64,000 nucleotides of DNA. It comes from Kappaphycus alvarezii. Taxonomy: Eukaryota; Rhodophyta; Florideophyceae; Gigartinales; Solieriaceae. Position numbers and translations under genes: made by a program. The notes under the pieces were generated by a model, which was not told the DNA's origin, did not search any database, and saw only the letters and a program-made list of their open reading frames with translations. The stretch's first letter is position 1, and each line of letters begins with the position of its first letter. The DNA lies in NCBI GenBank assembly GCA_002205965.3, contig NADL03000142.1, positions 1-64,000 of the forward strand, given 5' to 3'. Positions 9,601 through 18,773 of this stretch are shown here, piece after piece.

Positions 9601-12520
9601 AGTGAAGGCGTGGTGGCCCGTCACAAACCAGGTGATCCTCGTACACGGCTATGCCCCAAACCACTTCGTCCGGCGTCCGAGCGCTCCCTACAGCGCCCTC
9701 ACCACTGTCCCTTGGGTTGTGCATCCATCACGGCGACTACATGCATGGGTTGGTTTCACATCTCCGCCAAATGCACAAACCCGGCAATAGCTCCACCAGT
9801 AACCACCCCAAGCGCACGCAGGTTCCAAGCCTGCAGGCCTGCTTATCTTCTTATGGATACTGGTACTGTTATGCCCACAAACGATACATGAGCTCAAAGT
9901 TGGGCGTAAGCTTCAAAATGGCCTTCATTCCTACACATATCGGCCATGCCAGGAAGGCGGCGACAGGTTCTCAACCACTCCTCGGTACACTCCGCTCTTA
10001 CCCACGCAGCTTCGCTCCACTCCTCGAGCATCATCTGCATCTCGTGTACCGAACGAGGTTACACTCCCTGAGGCAGCTTCAGCCTCAGCCAATCCACCCA
10101 ACTACAGCCATCCCGGTGCCACTCCTCCTCGCCTTTGCCACCACCGCTCCCTCATTGAACAGCCCGAGGAGACAGCGCTTCCCCCCTTGCACAAAATCTG
10201 CACTACTCACGTCCCGCTAGCGCAACACATACAGCGACGTGAACATCCGGATTTCAAGGAGCTAGCTTTGTCCTTGGAGAATGCGCGGACGCACCACATG
10301 GTTCTCCTCAAGCTGTGGAGGTATTCACCAAGTTGTTCCGAGCCTTGCCAATCCCGAGCCCTCCACCCTCTCAACCCTCGTTCCGGGCGCAGCATCAAAT
10401 TCCCGTATTTTGCTGAACGCATTCAACTTTGGCGTGATGGACAGTATGAAACTCTGATGCGAAGGGCAAAGTCCTTGGCAACGCCGCCCCGTTGCATAAG
10501 GCAACGGAAGAGGAACAAGCGGGGATCAACAAACGGCGCGCCCTGAGGATTGCAAAGGAGGGTGCTTACGGCAAGGCAGCGCGTGCGCTAGGATCTTCGG
10601 GATCGCATGCCCCTCTGCAGAGGTGGTTTCCATTCTTCGGAGAAACACCCACAGCGCTCTCCGACTACGGAGTCGTACCAACCCGCTTCCCCTGACTCGT
10701 TGCCGGCTTGCCCTTACTTCACTCCAGAACTTGTTCTCCGTTGCGTTCGGAGCTTTCCAAGGGGTAGCGCCGCAGGGAGATCCAGACTCCGCCCAAACCA
10801 CCTCGTTGAGCTTTTATAGGTCCACCAGTTGTCAATGGTTGACGAAGCTTGCTAGCTGCTCTAACTAGTGTGGTCAACTTGCTAGCCAACGGGAAGGCCC
10901 TGTGGCTATACCGGCATGAATCGCAGGTGCGCCGCTTACGGCACTTCTAAAACCGGACGGAGGAATCAGACCGATCGCCGTGGGCGAGACCTTACGTCGC
11001 TTGGTGGGAAGATGTTTGCAGACTCGCATTTCCGAAAAGGCATCCGAATACTTTCAGCCAGTGCAGTTAGGAGTAGCAACGTCAGGAGGATCTGAGGCAG
11101 TTGTCAACGCTGTACGGCGACTTTATGAGGAGCATGGAGAATCGGCAGAGTATGCACTGTTAACCGTTGACCTTCAAAACGCATTCAACCTGGTCTGCCC
11201 AAGTGCGTTTTTGAAGGAAGTCTAGCAGAGGTTCCCGGAGCTCTTACTTGGGTCAATTACACGTACGCGGTAAACCCAGGTCATCTGTGGTGTGGGCATG
11301 ATATGCTCCTGCAGCAAGGGGATCCTCTTGGTCCACTTTTATTCTCCCTTGTGCTGCAAAAGGTGACGCAGGAACTGAAAACCCGCCTGGAAAATGTGGC
11401 CGGCACCACAGTCACACCTCCTCTGCTCCTTCAGCTATGGTACTTGGACGATGGGTATATAGTTGGCACCCATGAAGCCATTCGGAGGGCACTACAATTC
11501 CTCTCTTCCGCGGAGGTGCCCGCTTTGGGTTTGCACCTCCGCATGGATAACTGTGCCGTCTGGTCGCCAACCGCTCCCCCCCAGTCTGTTCGGCAGACCT
11601 TCCCACCCGACCTTCGCCAGGACTATGGTGAAGGGAAAAAAGTGCTCCGCGCCCCAATCGGATCGGACCTATTCGTGGAGCGCGAGTTCTCAAAGCATGT
11701 CGCTTCGCTGAAGCCTCTCCTCAGCGCTTTGTTAACCCTGGAGGACACTCAAGTAGCTCTCCATCTACTACGGACCTGCTTCGGCGTATGTCGCATTAAC
11801 TACCTCCTACGTGTAGTTCCCCCTCATTCCACTGCTAAGAGGGCTGCGGAATTCGATTTCGCTGTTGAAGCTACACTGCGGGGGTTGATGGGCGGGGTTC
11901 TGGACAGCAGTATTTTTCGGGAATTGCAACTCCATGTGGCGCCCTTCGGCCCCCTCAAGCCAACTTTTGGCATTGGGCTTCGCTCTGCGAAGCTCACTGC
12001 GGCGGCTGCGTTCCTTCCCTCCGTGTCCCTCACGCGTGCCCTTTGCTCTACCCTTCTGGCAGTGCCACCGAACACTGCTCTTCATTCGTACAAATCCGCA
12101 GTTCGGGCGCACGACGACTGGTAGACACAAGTGGCACCCGAGAAGGTGGTCCATTTCAATGCTACAGACTCAGTGCAGAGGTTTGGGCAAGGGCAACTCG
12201 TCCGCCTAGTTGAGGAAAAGGCCTTTGATGCCATGCCGAAGGGGGATGAGAGGACTGTTGCATTCCGAGCCTCGTTGTCAGTGGAGGGTTGCAAGGACTG
12301 GCTGTCATGCCAACCGGCTCCGGGGTTGGGTAGCTACATCTCGGACCGTCTTTACAATACGTGGTTGCAGTTCTATTGCAGGGTGCCACTGTCTCCTCCA
12401 GTTTTCGAAATGCCACAAAGGGGGATGCACGACCCTCATGGATCAGTATGGTGACCACGCGCTGTGCTGTGCCTAGGGATCCACACGCGGGTGGCGGCAT
12501 GACTCGCAGACACGTTCAAG
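9600..12520 (+). pseudogene. RLE non-LTR retrotransposon F: zinc fingers, RT, zinc knuckle; decayed
   Basis: One decayed open reading frame of a target-primed retrotransposon. At 9700-9950 are remnants of two C2H2-like fingers (MHGLVSHLRQMHKPG and CYAHKRYMSSKLG). At 10490-10820 is the RT fingers region with SFPRGSAAGRSRLRPNHL. At 10980-11225 are VGETLRRLVGRCLQ and LLTVDLQNAFNLV. At 11303-12124 a 273-codon intact stretch carries QGDPLGPLLFSL, the catalytic YLDDG (11441-11455) and the thumb (VALHLLRTCFGVCR). At 12131-12500 are the pre-knuckle helix and QYGDHALCC followed by RHD. The endonuclease is missing, because element E meets F tail to tail at about 12.5 kb. At least five frame changes make it inactive. 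Confidence 0.8.
11303..12124 (+). CDS. Longest intact RT segment of element F (palm to thumb)
   Basis: This 273-codon frame begins at motif B of the reverse transcriptase (QQGDPLGPLLFSL), continues through the active-site motif C YLDDG, and ends after the thumb region with SLTRALCSTLLAVPP. In the family these residues polymerise DNA at the nicked target. It is a fragment: the preceding motif A (VDLQNAFN) sits in a different frame at about 11160-11200, and the protein continues in a shifted frame at 12131. It is listed separately because it is the best preserved RT stretch of the non-LTR elements here. Confidence 0.7.
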   Translation: MLLQQGDPLGPLLFSLVLQKVTQELKTRLENVAGTTVTPPLLLQLWYLDDGYIVGTHEAIRRALQFLSSAEVPALGLHLRMDNCAVWSPTAPPQSVRQTFPPDLRQDYGEGKKVLRAPIGSDLFVEREFSKHVASLKPLLSALLTLEDTQVALHLLRTCFGVCRINYLLRVVPPHSTAKRAAEFDFAVEATLRGLMGGVLDSSIFRELQLHVAPFGPLKPTFGIGLRSAKLTAAAAFLPSVSLTRALCSTLLAVPPNTALHSYKSAVRAHDDW

Positions 12521-13165
12521 ACCCCGCCGATTAACGGACGTAGCAACGTATTGGACAATCAGGCAAACGATTCTAACGAGGAGCGAATGTTTCACGGTGG
12601 CAACAGAGGTACCACGCTTGCTGGCGAGAAAGTGGGCGACTTGTTGCACGGCTTGATCAAACCCGGGTGCAATGCAACCATAGACATCAGCAACCATGAG
12701 GTGAAGGTACAGTCCGTAGTATCCTTGTAAAGTATGGTAATAGTGGCGTTTCTCTGATTCTTTCTTGGAGATATGGCCATGTAGAGGACAAGAACAAAAC
12801 CCGGATGAGTGCGGACTGATGTCAGAGAGATCAAAGGCCTGCGGGCTGGTAGCGAACTCGGAGTCATTAATGAAAACATCTAGGCGGAGCTGGATCGCGG
12901 AAGAAGCAGAAGGATAAATGCGGTCAATTCGAGCCTGCCGTTCCTCTCTGGTCAGTTGGGAGGCTGCAAGGAAGGCAGAGGAAGGATGTGGAGGATCTGG
13001 AAAGCGCTGCTCCCGAGAAACGCGAACACCGTGGAGTAGAGCAGTATGGCGGACGGACCAAGCTAACTCGTCACGAAGTGCGTCGTTGCGGCGAACGCTA
13101 CCGCGCTAGTACTGCACACCATACAGTGATGACCATGAACATCTAGCATGGCAGTTGAACGGGAA
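12478..13165 (-). pseudogene. RLE non-LTR element E, part 3: zinc-knuckle end and endonuclease
   Basis: This is the minus-strand continuation of element E after the Copia-like insertion. A frame at about 13110-12860 reads RRNDALRDELAW (the His side of the zinc knuckle), then RLDVFINDSEFATSPQAFDL, which matches the endonuclease catalytic Asp region. At 12697-12520 the frame reads MVADVYGCIAPGFDQAVQQV, equivalent to the GGWHPDAYAVL block in other copies. Stops and frame changes break the tract. Its 3' end abuts the end of element F on the opposite strand. Part 2 of the same gene lies at 16679-17233 and part 1 at 26290-26790. Confidence 0.6.
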
Positions 13166-13170
13166 CATAT
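13166..13170. repeat. Target-site duplication (CATAT), left copy, of the Copia-like element
   Basis: CATAT directly precedes the TG of the element at 13171, and an identical CATAT directly follows the terminal CA at 16673. The 5-bp duplication is perfect. Confidence 0.9.
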
Positions 13171-13243
13171 TGCAAAATAATTGGGATAGGTAGATCCAAA
13201 TAATAATAAATAGTTCCAACTTGAATAAATAAATAAATACGCA
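13171..13243 (-). repeat. Residual terminus of the Copia-like 3' LTR
   Basis: About 72 bases match the start of the LTR at 16123 (TGCAAAATAATTGGGATAGG onward). The match breaks off after the AAATAAATA run, where internal coding sequence begins, so the rest of this LTR was deleted together with the downstream pol region. Confidence 0.85.
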
Positions 13244-13543
13244 TTTGAAATAATATGAGATGGGAGTCCAGATGCTTGAGAAGTAAAAATTCTTTAGATC
13301 CAAACCTTTTATGATAAAAACTCAGATCTTTTTGTTCAGATGATTTCAATTCCGTTCCAGGTAACAACTCAATTTCATGCGCATCAATTCCATCGTTTTC
13401 ATCAATAGGGATATGAATTAAATTTTCAGGGTGCAGGGAACTAAGTTCAGATTCAATCGGAACATGTTCGAGAGATAATATGTTTTTAGATTCTGATAAA
13501 TTTCCATCAATTTCTGATTCATTATATTTTTCGACATCAGTAT

Positions 13544-14793
13544 TCATATTTGGTTAAAATTACCATCATCAGAATGATCGTCAAAATTGTTTTCGCCCAC
13601 ATTCTTCACTTCGGTAATATTTGTTTCATCAGAAATATCTTCCACAGAATATTCAATAGACTGATTCAATAAATCATTTGCCTTTTGAATTTGGTATGCT
13701 AGTTCATTAGATGAAACGGAATGTCGGACATCTTCAATTGCCGCATGTATAAATTTTCCATTGGATCCAGGTACTGTGACGATAAGAGATTTTTTGTCGA
13801 ATTTCAATACTGGTTTGGGCGATGACCAAGATCCTCTTTTCTGATTTGGTAGATGAATAAAAATTTCCACAATATCGCCAACATTAATTGGAATATCGGT
13901 CACAGACTTTGATTTTAGAATAAGATTTAATTTCCTCTTGGCTATTAGCTCATTATGAGCTTCTCTTAAATCATTTGGTAGACTTCGAGGACCAGAATTA
14001 TCGATGGGTCGAGTGTGACCAGTGGCAAGCTCGTATGAAGAAACAACATCATTTCCATATAAATCATTCGATATTTGAAACATTCGAGCAATACGAACCG
14101 TATTACTTGCAGAAGAATCGGATATTTTTAAACGGATATAAATGTCTCTCAATATTTTATGTTTTGACTCAATATAATTTTTGTTATGGCGGCGGGAACC
14201 AATAGGACAAAACGAAATTCCTCTTTCCTCAAGATAGCTTCTAAATTATCATTGTCAAACGCCTGATCTCCCATTAAATTGTTAGGGTCCCAAAATGGTG
14301 TTAACCAGAGAGTCTCAATACAATCAATGCAATTTTCCATCCTTAAAGAGGGCACTATTGAACCAGTTGAATACCTGGTAACTGAGTCCATAATGTGAAA
14401 AATATCCAAGTTTTCCACAAAAAAATGATCCACACAAACCAATTCATTAAATCCGCGAGATATAGAGCTTAAAGATACTGCACGAGGATGAGATGGTTTT
14501 TTTGTGACATCACAAAATTTGCAGGAGTCAATTATGCTTGATAAATATTTTTTGCATTCATCGTCCCATATAAAATTTCTTTGTAACAATAGTTTTATAT
14601 CATCATAATTTGAGTGACCACATACATGTTTGTGAACCTTATTAATTATTTTCTTCTTTTCAGCCCAAGATATATTTTTTGATGTATTGATATTGTTGGA
14701 ACAAATTGCTGATAGAAATGAGTTTTCAATAGGTTCGGATGATTGTATAAATATATTTCCGGGTACATAACAATGATGACCATGATCCACCAA
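13544..14793 (-). pseudogene. Integrase of the Copia-like element, one frameshift
   Basis: The enzyme would insert the element's cDNA. In order on the minus strand: a zinc-binding region (VHKHVCGHSNYDDIKLLL, then SCKFCDVTKK) at 14793-14500; the first catalytic Asp in VCVDHFFVENLDIFHIMD; the second in MGDQAFDNDN; and, after a frame change near 14200, the Glu in NYIESKHKILRD. The C-terminal part (ISNDLYGNDVVSSYEL; RGSWSSPKPVLKFDKKSLIV; HAAIEDVRHSV) runs to 13544. Two open frames, 14793-14149 and 14152-13544, cover it. One frameshift separates the second Asp from the Glu, so the copy is inactive. Confidence 0.8.
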
Positions 14794-15260
14794 TGTATAG
14801 AATCGATTGAATTATTTGCGGACTCGAACTCGATGCGATTGTCCGTCATATGAATAATATTTGATTTTCTTGTGATATTTCTTCCAATAACCCATTGAGA
14901 TGATCCACTGATTATTAGATGCCTTATTTTAACCTGATTTCCATTGTCTGAAATAGCTGATAAAAATATTGAACCGATCATTTTTCTTTTTTCGCTTGAG
15001 TGGTCGCCATTTCCGTATTGCCAGAAGGGCGTGTCCTTGATACATTCAGGAAGTTCATCAAGAATTCCATTCCATTCCGGTAAAATAAATTTCGAAAGTG
15101 CTCGTAATTCAACAATCCCATTCCACTATACGGTGCTCCATCATCAAGTAACGGACCTGGGTATAACGTATTTGACGGAGAATCAAGCACCGTTTTTACC
15201 ATATGAAATGTTACAGAACCAGAATCATTTTTGTCTTTGATATTTTCTGCATTTCCCATT
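14646..15260 (-). pseudogene. Protease of the Copia-like element, DDG in place of DSG
   Basis: Frame 15259-14978 contains LLDDGAPYSGMG, matching an aspartic protease active site of the form D-S/T-G-A, with Asp in place of Ser. After a frame change, 14981-14646 contains RHLIISGSSQWVIGRN, the C-terminal protease strand and conserved Gly-Arg motif of this type of element. The enzyme would mature Gag and Pol. The Ser-to-Asp change and frameshift suggest an inactive copy. Confidence 0.65.
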
Positions 15261-15289
15261 CTAGATGATGAACCTTTATGATAATTTTT

Positions 15290-16119
15290 AGCACTCTTGC
15301 ATTTATCTTTTTCATAGGCCCAATGGCCAATTTCTCCACATCGGTCACAAGTTGATTTTGCCTTGAGGCAGCAAAGTCTTCAGGAGATAATCTTTGCTTA
15401 TTATTTTTCTTGAAATTTTTTTTTCGTATGAAATATTTGATTGACTTGAAGAGATATATTTTTGAGCATTTCCATATATTTGATTTGTATTTTTTGGTTT
15501 ATCACATGCACGAATAATAGATGATATTTCTGAATATTTGATTAATTCTAGGATTTTTCCTTTTTCCAAATCGGCTTCTTCATGCTTCGGAGAAGCAGCA
15601 GCCAAAATAGATACTCGCTGGTTTGAATCAATTTTGGAATTAGCCAGGAGCAAAAATGATACCAGTGCTTCAGGTAATTTCGAAGTACCAGTAGATGAAT
15701 GAAATCGGGCAATTTGAGCATCAAACCGTGATTCAAAATTTTTGAAAGACTCATATCACCACGAGTAGTGTGTAATAGATCTAAGAATTTTTGAAATGTA
15801 TCTGATATAGATGATAGAATCCACCTTATGAATAGCGTTAGCAATCGCTAATGCACCATTTTCAGACTGAATTTCTGTGTCTGGAATTTTCTTACAAATA
15901 TCAAGAGCTCGTCCAAATAATTGTGATTGTAAGACAAGACCTTGTACTGCCTTAGGAACCTTATTAGAATTTGATGCTGGTAATAAATCATGAACAGATT
16001 TCCATTTTGAACAGCATCAAAATATTTTCTTGAGGTCCTTTACCATCCGTCCAAGGAGCCGTGCGAAGATCCCATGAAAATTTCGGCCTTGAAGGAATTT
16101 CGGGGCGATCTGGGCCCAT
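15290..16119 (-). pseudogene. Gag of the Copia-like element with zinc knuckle, frameshifted
   Basis: The gag frame appears to begin at ATG 16119-16117, three bases past the LTR boundary (MGPDRPEIPSRPKF). Further frames carry KWKSVHDLLPASNSNKVPKA and LFGRALDICKKIPDTEIQ (about 16005-15850), FDAQIARFHSS, and LLANSKIDSNQRVSILAAAS (15653 onward). A CDRCGEIGHW knuckle follows at about 15350-15300 with an atypical seven residues between His and the last Cys. The protein would package RNA. At least three frame changes break it. Confidence 0.7.
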
Positions 16120-16122
16120 AAC

Positions 16123-16673
16123 TGCAAAATAATTGGGATAGGTAGATCCAAATAATAATAAATAGTTCCAACTTGAATAAATAAATAAATGCCACAATTG
16201 GACTTAGAATGAATAATGAATAGAAAACCAAATTTAATAATATCTGATCGAGGGGAATATTTCGATAGCCCGAGGATGTAAAAATATTTTAACAACCTAG
16301 ACTACTTATACTCTACACCAGGGTGAACCTGCTACAAAAATCAGGTGAGCCGTTCAATAATTTTGGCGACATAATTCAGGCTCAGCAATAATTATTGCAG
16401 TATTTTCCAGGTAAGCAATCATCCAGATAATAATTTGTTGGTAGCATAAATGCAATAATTATAGCCTGTATAATATAAAAACCCAACTGTAGGACATAAA
16501 AATTATTTCACACTGAATTCAGCAAAAATAGTGCCAGTGTAAAATAGATAAAATTATTCCTTGATGATTCATAATAAATATAAATTGTGGGCCTCAATAA
16601 AAATATTGCTCCACAATTCAGCATCACTGTAGGACACCGGGATAGAGATTAAAATATTTGGTCAATTTTCACA
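16123..16673 (-). repeat. 5' LTR of the Copia-like element, 551 bp
   Basis: Begins TGCAAAATAATTGGG and ends TTTTCACA on the plus strand, with TG...CA termini. It matches the solo LTR at 29025-29546 over its whole length with scattered substitutions and a deletion of about 30 bp. On the minus strand it would carry the promoter for gag. Confidence 0.9.
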
Positions 16674-16678
16674 CATAT
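16674..16678. repeat. Target-site duplication (CATAT), right copy
   Basis: Identical to 13166-13170. The two mark the exact edges of the Copia-like insertion. Confidence 0.9.
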
Positions 16679-17228
16679 GGTGCAGGAACGGGATCCAGAG
16701 AAAAGTAGCTCGCCGAGACGTAAACAGACCATAGTAATCCAGACTTCAGGAGCAGCGCGGGCACCGTTACCGCTGAGTGGAAGAGTGGAGAAGGGTAATG
16801 AGGACGAGGAAGCAGTGGTAGATACATGACGCGTTTTGGAAACAGGGGTGAGGGATTCCGTGAAGCGATCATAGTTGTAGTCCACGAGCTCATTTGTCAG
16901 TGCGTGCTGCAAGCCACGAGGGGGAAACCCGGGGGATTCGTGATGGTCTGACAAAAGCAATTGACTAGAATTGCCAGCGAAACGGCTGGTATGGGGCAGC
17001 TGAGAACGGAGAGAAGCGAGTGGAGCGGAAATCAGGTGATAGGCGGGGAACGCAGAATATAGAAGGCGGAAAGATGGGAGGCTGGCGACAGCAGAACCAA
17101 GGTAGGCCGCGTTGGCTATCAAGGTGGCAGGAGTAAGTCCTATACCACCCCTGAGGAAGGGAAGTTGAGCGGAATGCCAGGCGTCATCCGAAAGTCTCAC
17201 ATGCGTATCTTCGAACACCCTTCGCATG
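16679..17228 (-). pseudogene. RLE non-LTR element E, part 2: RT thumb to zinc knuckle
   Basis: On the minus strand the frame from 17233 reads AGMRRVFEDTHVRLSDDAWH, then AQLPFLRGGIGLTPATLIAN (the conserved LP-x-x-x-GG-GL region after the RT thumb), and later PEVWITMVCLRLGELLFSG (the helix before the zinc knuckle) and CTIC at the insertion edge. The same blocks occur in elements F, G and H. The frame is nearly intact over 200 codons. It is cut on one side by the Ty3 element at 17233 and on the other by the Copia-like element at 16673, which separate it from parts 1 and 3. Confidence 0.75.
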
Positions 17229-17233
17229 CCAGC
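17229..17233. repeat. Target-site duplication (CCAGC), left copy, of the Ty3 element
   Basis: CCAGC precedes the TG at 17234 and recurs directly after the terminal CA at 26284. The duplication is 5 bp and perfect, as usual for Ty3/gypsy insertions. Confidence 0.95.
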
Positions 17234-17675
17234 TGATAGGGGTAATCGTCGGGAGAAGAGATATTCAGAATCAACCACCCCAAGAAGGAGGTGTTGCAAG
17301 CGACAAAAGTGCTACCGTGGTATAGTTGAACGAACGAAAAGGAGTGTATAGGGACGACAGTTGAATGGGCTACAAGCAAGTATGGAAGGGGCAGGGTCTA
17401 CCACCTATGCTTAGTGACTAGGGTAAAATAAATGCTTCTTGGGTCTGAAGTTGACTCTCAACTTCCTAACTATTTGGGACTGAGCTTGAAGCTGTCTGCC
17501 AACTTGCTTGACCTCTCCATGAGGAAGCGGTTTACTCAGCTTATATAGACTTTTGGCTAACCCTAAAGTCCGAACAAAACTACAGAAGGTACCAGGAAAT
17601 GCATACAAACAATTTGTGTGGATGATATACTCTAAACAAAAGATACTTAAGAAACTAACAATCAATGAGGTCCTC

Positions 17676-18277
17676 TTATTTCCCATTCTCTAAATCAGAT
17701 CCAAACAACTCCTCTAAAATATCCATGCTGTCCAAGCAGTCCCCACAAATATCTGCGAATGGCTCACAGCTCTCTATTCCCTCCTGGGAGATATCTAAAC
17801 TACTAAAGATATCTCCATCCGGTTCCAGCGTCGGCACCACTTGATCCATACTCTCCAGTCCAGGCCCCACCAGTACAACACTTTCCATGCCCCCATTTCC
17901 CTCATCCAACTCGTCCTCGTCCTCGTCATCCTCCTCTTCCTCCTCTTCATCCTCATCCTCATCCTCATCCTCCTCTTCAACCTCATCCTCATCCTCATCC
18001 TCCTCTTCATCCTATCCTCATAGACCAATCCAGGGGCTACCCACTCCTCAAAGGTCTCCCCAGCTCCCTCCTCGATGTCCCACTCCTGACCCTCAGGTAC
18101 CTCCTCGGCCTCATCCTCGACGAAGAGCTTGCGGACGAATTCTATTATCTTCTTCTTAGTCTGCCGTCTCAGGTAGTCGTCTGCATCCGTCGGGCCATAT
18201 ACTGCGAGCGCAAGGCCGTTTAAGGGGCGAGAGGGGCGGTTTTTAGTGATGGGGGCGGAGGGGCGAAGGTTGCTCAT
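17676..18277 (-). pseudogene. LTR-encoded acidic protein (3' LTR copy), frameshifted
   Basis: An ORF of about 200 codons lies inside the LTR. Residues 1-80 form a compact domain starting MSNLRPSAPITKNRPSRPL and containing GPTDADDYLRRQTKKKIIEF and VRKLFVEDEAEEV. Then comes an Asp/Glu tract coded by GAGGAT-type repeats. The tail (GDIFSSLDISQEGIES; DSMDILEELFGSDLENGK) alternates acidic and bulky hydrophobic residues, as in acidic transcription-activation domains. The ATG is 110 bp after TATTTAAA. In this copy the D/E tract is shifted out of frame near 18015, giving RMKRRMRMRM. The function is inferred only; no homologue is recognised. Confidence 0.6.
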
Positions 18278-18386
18278 TTTGGTTGTAAATGATTGTAGAC
18301 GGAGGATAGAGGGTGTTTTGGGTGTGTTGGGGGAGAGGAGTGATGAGTAAAATGATCAGGGACGTTTGAAACTTGGAATAAAAAGG

Positions 18387-18394
18387 TTTAAATA
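18387..18394 (-). promoter_or_regulatory. Putative TATA box (TATTTAAA) of the 3' LTR
   Basis: TATTTAAACC on the minus strand, 110 bp before the LTR ORF start. The same box at the same relative place occurs at 25934-25941 and, in the older LTR, at 63336-63343, while flanking bases have changed. Confidence 0.6.
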
Positions 18395-18738
18395 GGCTCC
18401 CGGGGCAGGTTCTATCGATTAGGAATAGGTAAAATAAATCTGCAAGGGATTTTGTAGTAGTGCATTTGCGCCCTTTTTCTCAAAAAAAACGAATTTGGAG
18501 GAGGAGGTAAGCAAAAAGGGAAAAAGAACTTGATTCGGGATCGATTCAGAGGGGTAGATACAGTATAAAAATATCTAGATAAAATGGAAGTAAATTTGGG
18601 GAGGACCGCGGTAATGATAAGCGAGGTTCAGGGAGGACGAGGAAGGACCGGAACTATAAGCAAATTTGGACAAGGAGAGGTAGTACAGTAAACTATAGGC
18701 CTGTAGATGACGGCGACAAAAAAAATCTGCGCCTAACA

Positions 18739-18746
18739 CCCCCCGG
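18739..18746 (-). other. Polypurine tract of the Ty3 element
   Basis: On the minus strand a GGGGGG run, preceded by AAGTCC, sits directly before the 3' LTR TG. This is where plus-strand DNA priming is expected. Confidence 0.7.
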
Positions 18747-18773
18747 ACTTAGGTCGAACGTCCCGTCTCGTTC

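Larger units (their letters stand above)
13143..13547 (-). pseudogene. Spacer region after integrase of the Copia-like element
   Basis: An acidic frame opens at 13547 and reads through MNTDVEKYNESEIDGNLSES into HIPIDENDGIDAHEIELLPG before running into the LTR remnant at 13243. It follows the integrase frame by 4 bases on the same strand and is the linker that would lead into the missing RT. The last ~35 residues of the open frame are translated LTR and flank, so the real fragment ends near 13245. Acidic linkers after integrase are common in Copia-type polyproteins. Confidence 0.5.
13171..16673 (-). mobile_element. Copia-like LTR retrotransposon, internally deleted (no RT/RNase H)
   Basis: The element is bounded by TG...CA and a perfect CATAT duplication, inserted in RLE element E. 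Read on the minus strand it has a complete 551-bp LTR (16123-16673), gag, a zinc knuckle, protease and integrase. It then stops in the first ~72 bp of the other LTR. Protease before integrase with no RT between them indicates Copia-type order, with RT, RNase H and most of the 3' LTR lost. A second copy of the LTR stands alone at 29025-29546. Several frameshifts and the deletion make it non-autonomous. The exact clade is uncertain. Confidence 0.85.
17234..18738 (-). repeat. 3' LTR of the Ty3 element, 1,505 bp
   Basis: Matches 24783-26284 nearly base for base. On the minus strand it starts TGTTAGGCGC, carries a TATTTAAA box at 18394-18387, an ORF from 18277 to 17676, and ends CCCCTATCA. The first ~12 bases differ from the 5' LTR (TGTTAGGCGC versus TGTGGCCGC). 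The older LTR at 63696 agrees with this copy. Confidence 0.95.

Noticed and set aside
9688..9897. Minus-strand Cys-rich ORF
   Set aside because: It is antisense to the N-terminal zinc-finger remnants of element F, which fit the domain order on the plus strand.
17197..17379. 60-codon minus ORF at the edge of the Ty3 3' LTR (and its twin at 24696-24929)
   Set aside because: It spans the LTR/flank boundary and recurs only because the LTR is duplicated. There is no evidence of a gene.
17887..18159. Plus-strand Ser-rich ORF (long poly-Ser) in the LTR
   Set aside because: It is the antisense of the GAGGAT repeat that encodes the Asp/Glu tract of the minus-strand LTR ORF. The Ser run is a shadow.
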